From Rosa chinensis (lineage: Eukaryota; Streptophyta; Magnoliopsida; Rosales; Rosaceae), in the NCBI RefSeq assembly GCF_002994745.2, contig NC_037092.1, positions 19,637,001-19,701,000 on the forward strand: 64,000 nt of DNA. The letters run 5' to 3'. Made by a program: the position numbers and the translations under genes. The notes beneath the pieces are model-generated. The model had not been told where the DNA came from, made no database searches, and saw only the letters and a program-made list of their open reading frames with translations. Of the stretch, positions 56,729-64,000 are shown one piece after another. Within the stretch, counting starts at the first letter, position 1. Every line of letters starts with the position of its first letter.

Positions 56729-59700
56729 TTAACAAAAGCTAGAGTGAAGTTTGTTGAAAACAGTTTCGACAGAAGCAAAGTCAACATCAAAACCATAACT
56801 CTGACCACCATACTGAACATAAAGGTACTCTTTAGGACATGACGGTGGAGGTAGAATTTGGGAGATGGCTGGTATATCTGGTGTTGGGGGTGAAGGTATA
56901 TCCTTTTTCTTCATAGAATAGTAAACATCAGCCATAAGAAGCCATATAAGATCAGGATCAACAGACGCAAGACCTTGAAGGGCATTTACAGATGATTCAC
57001 GTAGACCAACAACACCACTGCAACCTATCCCTACCACAAGACCACTGATCTTCTTGAGGACAATGTCCAATGCTGAAGCACTCCTTTTGTTTCGGGACAA
57101 TTCAGCGATCATGTTGAGCACCGCAACCTGGACTTTCAGATTAGAAGTTTCAGCCATTGAACTCTCTGAAGAACTGGATGTGCTTCTGTAGGGAAGTTGC
57201 AGAGGGATTCTTTCTTCTTTGAAGTTGGGTTTTCTATGGAATGGGGATGTGGATAAAAGTTTCCAGAAGTGGGAGCCATCAGTATGGAAACGTCGTGAAA
57301 AGAAATCTCCCCCACAAATTTGCACTACATTGCTTACTACAGATAAACACCTTCGAACAGCCTGCGACCAAACATACAGACAAGTTAAAATCCAACAAAA
57401 GGAGGCATATTATCAATTCGGCAAATATCTTGGTCAAGAACTCAGAGAAAGAAAAACATCAATTCCAACTAATTAATGTAGTGGGAAACACTAGTCAGTA
57501 ATCGCATAAAGCCAATACTAAAACACTGAATTAAGATTAGAAAGGGGAAAAGATCAACTACGCACCACTGGATTTTTATTTCGAATACAAACAACCAGGA
57601 AAGGCCATATTTTATTCATTGCTGGAAGCAACCTGTTCTCATCAGCCCCTTCATCGGCAGCATCTAAATTATCTTGAAGATGATAGAGTGAATATGACTG
57701 AATTACTTCTTCAATTGCTTCCTTAGTATCTCTCTCATGGCGATAAGCCTCTTCCACTTTCGCCAATGATGTAACACCATCCTATATATAGAGAGAACGC
57801 AGGTATGAAAATGTTTATCAACATCAAAATTAACACCAGTAGCGTATCATAGGTTAGAAGAAAGAATGAGCTTGGGACAGCATAATATATAGTTACAGAA
57901 CAGCACAATAAAGGCCCAAGATCTCTCACAATACACATTATCACTTCAATTACATAAAGTGATACATGACAAGAAGGCAGTAAAAAGTTACCTCAACTAT
58001 ATCCAAGGCTACCAAACAAGCTGCTTGATTTTCTGAAGCCAGAAGAGGGGTTGCAGCCATAATACATGAACTGGCAATAGCACCAACTGTTCGTCTATAT
58101 CTCTTTGAATCATTCAGCTTAAACAAAATGCTCTCCCATTTCTCTGCATGCATAACATCATCAATTAAACAAGATACAGTTTAATATATCTCAAAACTGA
58201 TATATCTCACATCCTGTGATTTATCTGAAATATAAAGAACATATATAAATGAAAATGGCTCCGATGCCAAGACAAATATATTTCCAAGAATGACAATGCT
58301 TATAGTAAAGAAGTCTACTTTTAGTGTCTTTCAGATGCTACCCCTATTGTAAAACTAATGCAGGGTTCAGCTCACCCTCTTTAATAAATTAACATAAGAA
58401 TACAAAATTAATAAATGTAAATTTTATTATTGTTCAAATTAAAAGCAAAAACCTTCATATAGATGCCCCATCATATTCTGTCAAAGAAAAGATTCATTGT
58501 TGGATAACTCAACCCATCAGTCAATTATTAGCTGATTTGAAAACTTAGTGCACTAAGTTTCACAACCACATAAAAATAACAATAAATAAATAAACAAATT
58601 CCATTAAATAGAAATAGTTAGATCAGAAACCTCAAATCTAATGCCACAAAACAAGAACATAAATTCAATGATTCAATTCCATTCTAAATAAGCACACATG
58701 CAAATAGCAAATTGTTCACCTGATTCCACATGAGACATATTAATGTCATCCTCATCTTTCCTTTCCGTATCAGATATTTTAGCCTTGACATCCAACATGT
58801 AAGACTCTGCATGGGTTGGCAATGAACAAGCCTCACGTTTTGATGCCTTGGCGATTTCTGCTACAGCCTACAGGACATAGAATAAGCATTATAAAATTTC
58901 TGCCTGAATAAATAAACAAATACATGGAGAAAAATAACTATAGCTCAACACATTTTGTAATACTTATGCTCATGCAGTGGCTTCTATACTACGTTTTACT
59001 TGATTGAAGAAATTGGACCAAAATATCATCTTCCAATTCATTACACTCCCATCTCACCCATTCTCAAATGGCTTTATAACCCCCTATTTAGCTAGCTGGA
59101 TTTGGGTTCCAGGAACAAAAGCACTGCATCAAATAAATGGAAAGAAAAAGACTACAATAGCATTACAGATGCCCACTTTGTGCAAAACTATTCAATTTTT
59201 TCCAATGAGTTCCTAACTTTTCATGTCTCAGATTAATGAATCAGAATATCAGAAATCTGCTTACATGAAATTAGAATAATAAAAATATCAATGTACCAAG
59301 AAAGTATCATTTTGATCAAATCAAGGATAGGGAAAAAAAATATCTAAAATGTAATTAATATCCTCTTCTTTCCTCCGGCTTTCCCAGTAACACAATGAAA
59401 ACTAATGATAAGATTACCTTTAAAAAGGGAATCGTTAATTCAGGGTGCTGATGCCTGCCAAGAATCTCAAGCTCCAGAGAAACTGAGCGCATCTGCACAA
59501 TCAGAGCCAGAGCATTAGCACCACAATTTCTCCAAATACCAAAACAAAATGAAGGAAACAGAAAGGGAAAGGACTGAAATAACTTGCTGCAGAAACCTCT
59601 ATGTGTAGCAATGAGGAACATTACTCTCTAAAATGAGCATGCTAAAAACAAAAAACAAAAAACAAAAAATCTAAATTAAATGGAGAAGAATGTGATTTCA

Positions 59701-62700
59701 AGATGCATCAGAAAATTGAAAATTAGTGCCCTAAGCATCGATTAACATCAAGGACTCATAGGCTTACCGGCTCCTCAAATAAAGGCAATATCTTGTAAGC
59801 TACTCCAATATAAGATAGCATTGCAGCAAGCACACTTGGTACATGGGGGTTAATCTCCAAATGGCGTAATTGTCTGCATATTGAATCTATCACATAATCT
59901 GCATTCCCCAATACCAGATGCCCAACCTACAAAGAAAATTAAAATGGATAGGTCAGACAAAAAAGTAAAATCCCCTAAATCATAACAACTTTGAGATTAT
60001 GTATTGCACTGACTCACTGTCAGATAACCAGATGTAGCAGCCAGAATATGCAATACAGCATCAGAAGCGCTTCTAACATGATAGTTTGAAGAAATGAGAT
60101 TCTCGAGCAACAAATAAAGTGACTGATGAAGAAATCCGCTAGAGGCAAAATCACCTCCAAGGCAGATACTGATGATGCCTATTCCTTCAATAATAACCTG
60201 TTTCAAGAAAAGAAAGCTACATGAGTTTAATGTGCATCTGCTAACGCAAAATGGTTGATGCAACATAACCAAATTACATGCACAATAGGGGGGAGCAGAT
60301 TTTATATACTTGCTGTAGCATAGCTGTGTCACGAAACAAGTTTATGCTAATATCCTCAGCGTCATAGTCATGAAGTATAATCGAAGATCTATTTTCTGTT
60401 GGAAGATCCCATACTTCATGAGATAGATACTCATGTAAAATTCTACCAATACAATCAATCAAGTGACTCCTTAAACCCTCATCCTGTAAAACTTTCCACC
60501 TAGATTCACCGAACATGGATAATTCGGTTTTGAAAGGTTGGCCACCAACAAATTCTGCATCAGATTCCTGAAATTCTTGCCTTCTTTTTCTCGAATTCTG
60601 AAACCTCCTTCTGAAATATTCAGTGGCTTGATCTGATATACCAAATATCATCTCGTTCAGAATACATACAGCAGTGCTTGCCTGGCGTAGCAACTGTCCT
60701 GAACCAGTTCTTTTATACCATGAGTGCCAACTTGTTTCATTATAATCCTTCATGCGGACCTCAGAAACTAATTTTCGCAAGTAACCCAGTGGAATGTCAG
60801 TGACAAGTGCCAAATGCTGTCCATTTTTTTTATCTAGCAACAAAACATGAAATAACTTCATAAGTACAGAGCACTAAGATGACAAAAACAAAAAAAGAAA
60901 ACCCAAAAATTCAATTTGAAGACTTGAAATGACCTGTCATCAAGGATAGACCCACAAGTCTGAGAATCCCTGAAAGAGATTGGTATAGTTTTCGACCCCC
61001 GATGTAAACAAACCAAGGAGGCATGTGTGGAAGCTCATAATTCTTCTGGGCATTATCTGATGTATAGGGTGTATCTTTCTCCTGGATGGCCGTAATCTTT
61101 GGATTTTGAGGGGTAGCAGCCATGTTTATCAGGCAATCACTGGTAAGCTTAATTCCAGCTTTCAACTCAGAAACAGAGTCTAGGTATATTACTGAGGATG
61201 GCCTCGATGTAATTAGCTTATCAAGAGATCCAGCAAATACCGAATTTTGACTCATACAAATAGCAAAAATGTCCAAGAAACGAGTAGCTGTTACCTAGGA
61301 ATCCCCAAGGAGAAAATGTCATAGGCAAGAACAAAATAAACAAAAAAAAGAGAGAAGATAATAATAATAATACTAAAACTTGGAACTGAAACAATAAGAA
61401 CTATAAGAACATAGTAACAAAAAAGAATAAAAAAATATCAGTATTGTGAACACAGTATAGCTATGACCGGCAATTTTCTGTCATAATGGAATCCTTATTT
61501 CCGTCACATGGACGGTCAATAATTCTTCCAAGACTGACCTAAGTAGTTTATTTATCTTCTTTCTTCAAATTACATAATAGTGATAATACATTTCTATACT
61601 ACCAAGCATGCAGTTTTTTCTAAAAACATAATAATAAATACAAATAGAAATTTTATCAAGCATGCACAAAAGATTTGTTATGCTGTCCATGGGAGACAGA
61701 GAATCTTGGTCTTCTACTACGTATATATCTTTTTATAAGAGGTCTTATCTTATATTAATGTAAAAGTGGCCAGTAATAGAGATATGAACTAGTTAAACCT
61801 CATTTGTGACTCAAAATATACATGTTAAAGTTACAAAGAAAGTGGAAACATACAGGAGACTGAAGGATGTGATCCACCACAAATTGAGGACCAGAATAGT
61901 ACATGATTACAAGTAACTGCTGAGCGTGTGACAGTGCAACTGATTCCTCACTCCCAAGCACCACTTTTGGAAGCTTATCAATGAGCCTGGTAACATAAGA
62001 AAGTGTCTATGAAGGTTGAACTTTCCCTTACAAAAGTCAAGGACCAACTATGCGCAATATTTTGTCCAGTATCAAGTGAAGCACAAACCTGCTAAAAATC
62101 TGAGCAACATCTTGTTCCAATTGATATTTTCCAACCAATGAGAATAAATTTTCAAGAAATTCCTGTGCACCTGCAGACACCTCTTCAGAGTCATCGATAA
62201 CCAAAACACATAAGCACTCCTGCATGAGTAGTAGCCAAAGAAGAGTTAGCCTGAAATGGAAGTTCAATGTTCACACTATACCACATCAAGAGATTAGGAA
62301 CCCAGATGCATATATTGCGTCTGTCAAACATACCATTGATGTCATACGAAATTGAACTTCATGAAATATCTTTCCTGGTTGTAGGAACCAAGAATGCACT
62401 ATGCCTATCATTTAGGACAAAATAAGAAACATTGACCAAAAGTAATACAGCGAATACAGAATTTTAGGTAAATAAACTAATCTCAAGAATGAACTCTCAC
62501 GCCAGACATGCTCCTCTTCCTGCTGAGCCCCTGTTTCTCAAGCAAGGGATTCTTATGTGGGGCTTTCTCTAGTGAGGACCTTACAAGAAGGACTAAATAA
62601 GGACTACAAATGAAGGATTGGATGAGTTTTTTAAATTTTAGTTGATAGCTTAAAATTTCAACAAGCATGTCATCTAACCGTACATTTAAAAATCCTCACT

Positions 62701-63956
62701 TGGTCCTTAAGGTCCTCATCAGAGACTCCCACTCTTATGATATGTTGGAATCTTCTTGTGATAATCATCATGTCAAAACAACCAGAGATCAGCTAACAAC
62801 ATTATTAAAGGAGCCTAAAAATTAAAAGTTGAATTCCATGAAGCTCATTTTTCAACTATACTGAGGTCAAGACAGAAAAATAAAATTAGAAGTTACAAAA
62901 TAGAAACAACTAAAGACATACTTGAACCAACATATTTATTTATTAGCTAAAAAAACTTATGTTTACATCAGACAACATCAATAATGATTTCACAAAAGGC
63001 CAATGAGTTGAGGAAAACAATTGCAGTCCCTCACAAATTCATTTTGAGATGAAGTACTTGTGTGATTAATTTTTATCCAGAGGGGAATATTTCTTGTCTT
63101 GTGTGATTAAATAAGGGGGTTTTATGGGAAGGAAACAATGGTTGAAGTATAAATTCAAAGGTATTGAAATCATGCAATGGAAATTCATCTACTTAGGCAG
63201 ATATGTAATGAGAACCCACAGATTAAAAACAGAAAAACACAAATACACTTCTCAGCTTACCAGAAACATTTGTCTACTCTGCCTCAGCGTATAAGTGCAC
63301 TTTGACAACAGTCCTCGTATAGAAGCCAGGAGCCCTTGTCTCACTTTTTTTGCTGGATGAATGCAAATCTAAGAAGTAATTGAAGGATTTACTAATTGAA
63401 TAAGAGAAGTAGAAGTACAAGAATAAAGCATTGACCAACTGTACAGGATGCAAATAGCCTATGTACAACTGGTAGAAAATGAAATAAAAGAACCTACATG
63501 TCGAAAAGTTGTGCCCAAAAGTTTATCCACATGAACAGAAGTTTTCTCAATCCAATCATCCGTACGATTCACATGAAAAGATGCATCAACCTTGCCAGAA
63601 TTAGTTTTCCTCTCAGATTTGGAAGTAGCTGTAATCATTTGACCACTTGAATCATCCAGTAAAATTTTACTTTGAGCATGCACCTTAGTAGGCAATTGAC
63701 GAAGCTCATCCATAAAAGATTGTGTAGACTCATACTTTTTGTCAGAAGTAACAGTTATTGACATATCACATCCGGATAAATTAGCATCATCCAGCAGAAC
63801 TATCATCAGATACTCAGCCAAACCTCTAACTGCTTGATCAATTGCATCCCCACTTCCAGCAGCTCCACTGGTCATCATTTTGGAGGCATGCAAAACTTTG
63901 GCAAACTGACTAACAACGCCAGGTAAAAAGAAGGCCAATGCGTCAGCAGTACCAAC
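56729..63956 (-). CDS. TTI1: TTI1 homologue (TELO2-interacting protein 1), 5' end outside window
   Basis: At least 14 exons with GT-AG borders, minus strand: about 63956-63498, 63352-63261, 62399-62333, 62220-62089, 61987-61855, 61295-60932, 60833-60310, 60199-60017, 59928-59767, 59492-59418, 58867-58720, 58143-57992, 57782-57566 and 57361-56729 (TAA at 56729-56731). About 1100 codons are visible; the N-terminus lies past the right edge. Recognisable blocks: FLDIFAICMSQNSVFAGSLD, WYKRTGSGQLLRQASTAVCI, HEVWDLPTENRS, RYRRTVGAIASSCIMAATPL, SVNALQGLASVDPDLIWLLM and the C-terminus YGFDVDFASVETVF. These and the Leu-rich helical repeats fit the ARM/HEAT-repeat TTI1 family (plant relatives of Arabidopsis At1g79190, from memory). 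In the family it works with TELO2 and TTI2 as a co-chaperone for PI3K-like kinases such as TOR, ATM and ATR. No lesion was seen in the exons checked. Confidence 0.85.
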
Positions 63957-64000
63957 CTGTAGGGAGAAAATGTAATGAATAAAACTAACCTAAAGATACT

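Overview
The window is 64 kb of plant nuclear DNA, most likely a eudicot. Genes are spliced with AT-rich GT-AG introns, and the transposons are plant Athila-type Gypsy, Copia, CACTA, hAT and L1-like families. The recognised genes (CYP749-like P450, DYT1-like bHLH, FAR1-related, class III peroxidase, TTI1) would suit Rosaceae, but that placement is an inference.

Layout. 0.1-2.1 kb holds a palindromic element, broken copies of the DYT1-like gene and of the 3' end of TTI1, and a peroxidase remnant. 2.1-24.4 kb is a stack of nested transposons. A probable non-LTR insertion (flanking 11-bp repeat) is interrupted by an Athila-type retrotransposon (3075-23892, duplicated site ATCTT). That is interrupted by a CACTA transposon (5897-17696, duplicated site TGC), and that by a young Copia element (9141-15085). 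The CACTA element has no visible transposase and carries exon fragments resembling two unrelated host genes. 25.2-42.7 kb holds dispersed pieces of one CYP749-like gene whose order and orientation fit a ~17-kb inversion. Between the pieces lie a second, complete but mutated Athila-type element (25828-37717, one LTR truncated) and a FAR1-related pseudogene. 42.9-43.3 kb is a 5'-truncated L1-type LINE with a 15-bp target-site duplication. 44.2-50.3 kb is a Copia element with two identical 179-bp LTRs but a dead coding region, inserted about 90 bp upstream of the next P450. 50.3-64 kb is the gene-bearing end: a P450 copy with two frame-breaking lesions, an intact DYT1-like bHLH gene, a stray TTI1 fragment, a hAT element with 8-bp TSD, and the 3' two-thirds or more of TTI1 on the minus strand, running off the window.

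Only the DYT1-like gene and TTI1 look functional. The repeated order DYT1-like fragment then TTI1 fragment at 0.3-1.0 kb and at 53.3-54.7 kb points to an old segmental duplication later filled with transposons. The most unusual signals are RNA-structural. One is an array of hairpins with covarying stems in the 5' leader of the 44-50 kb Copia element. The other is a hairpin-plus-G-rich module repeated in the 3' regions of both Athila-type elements.
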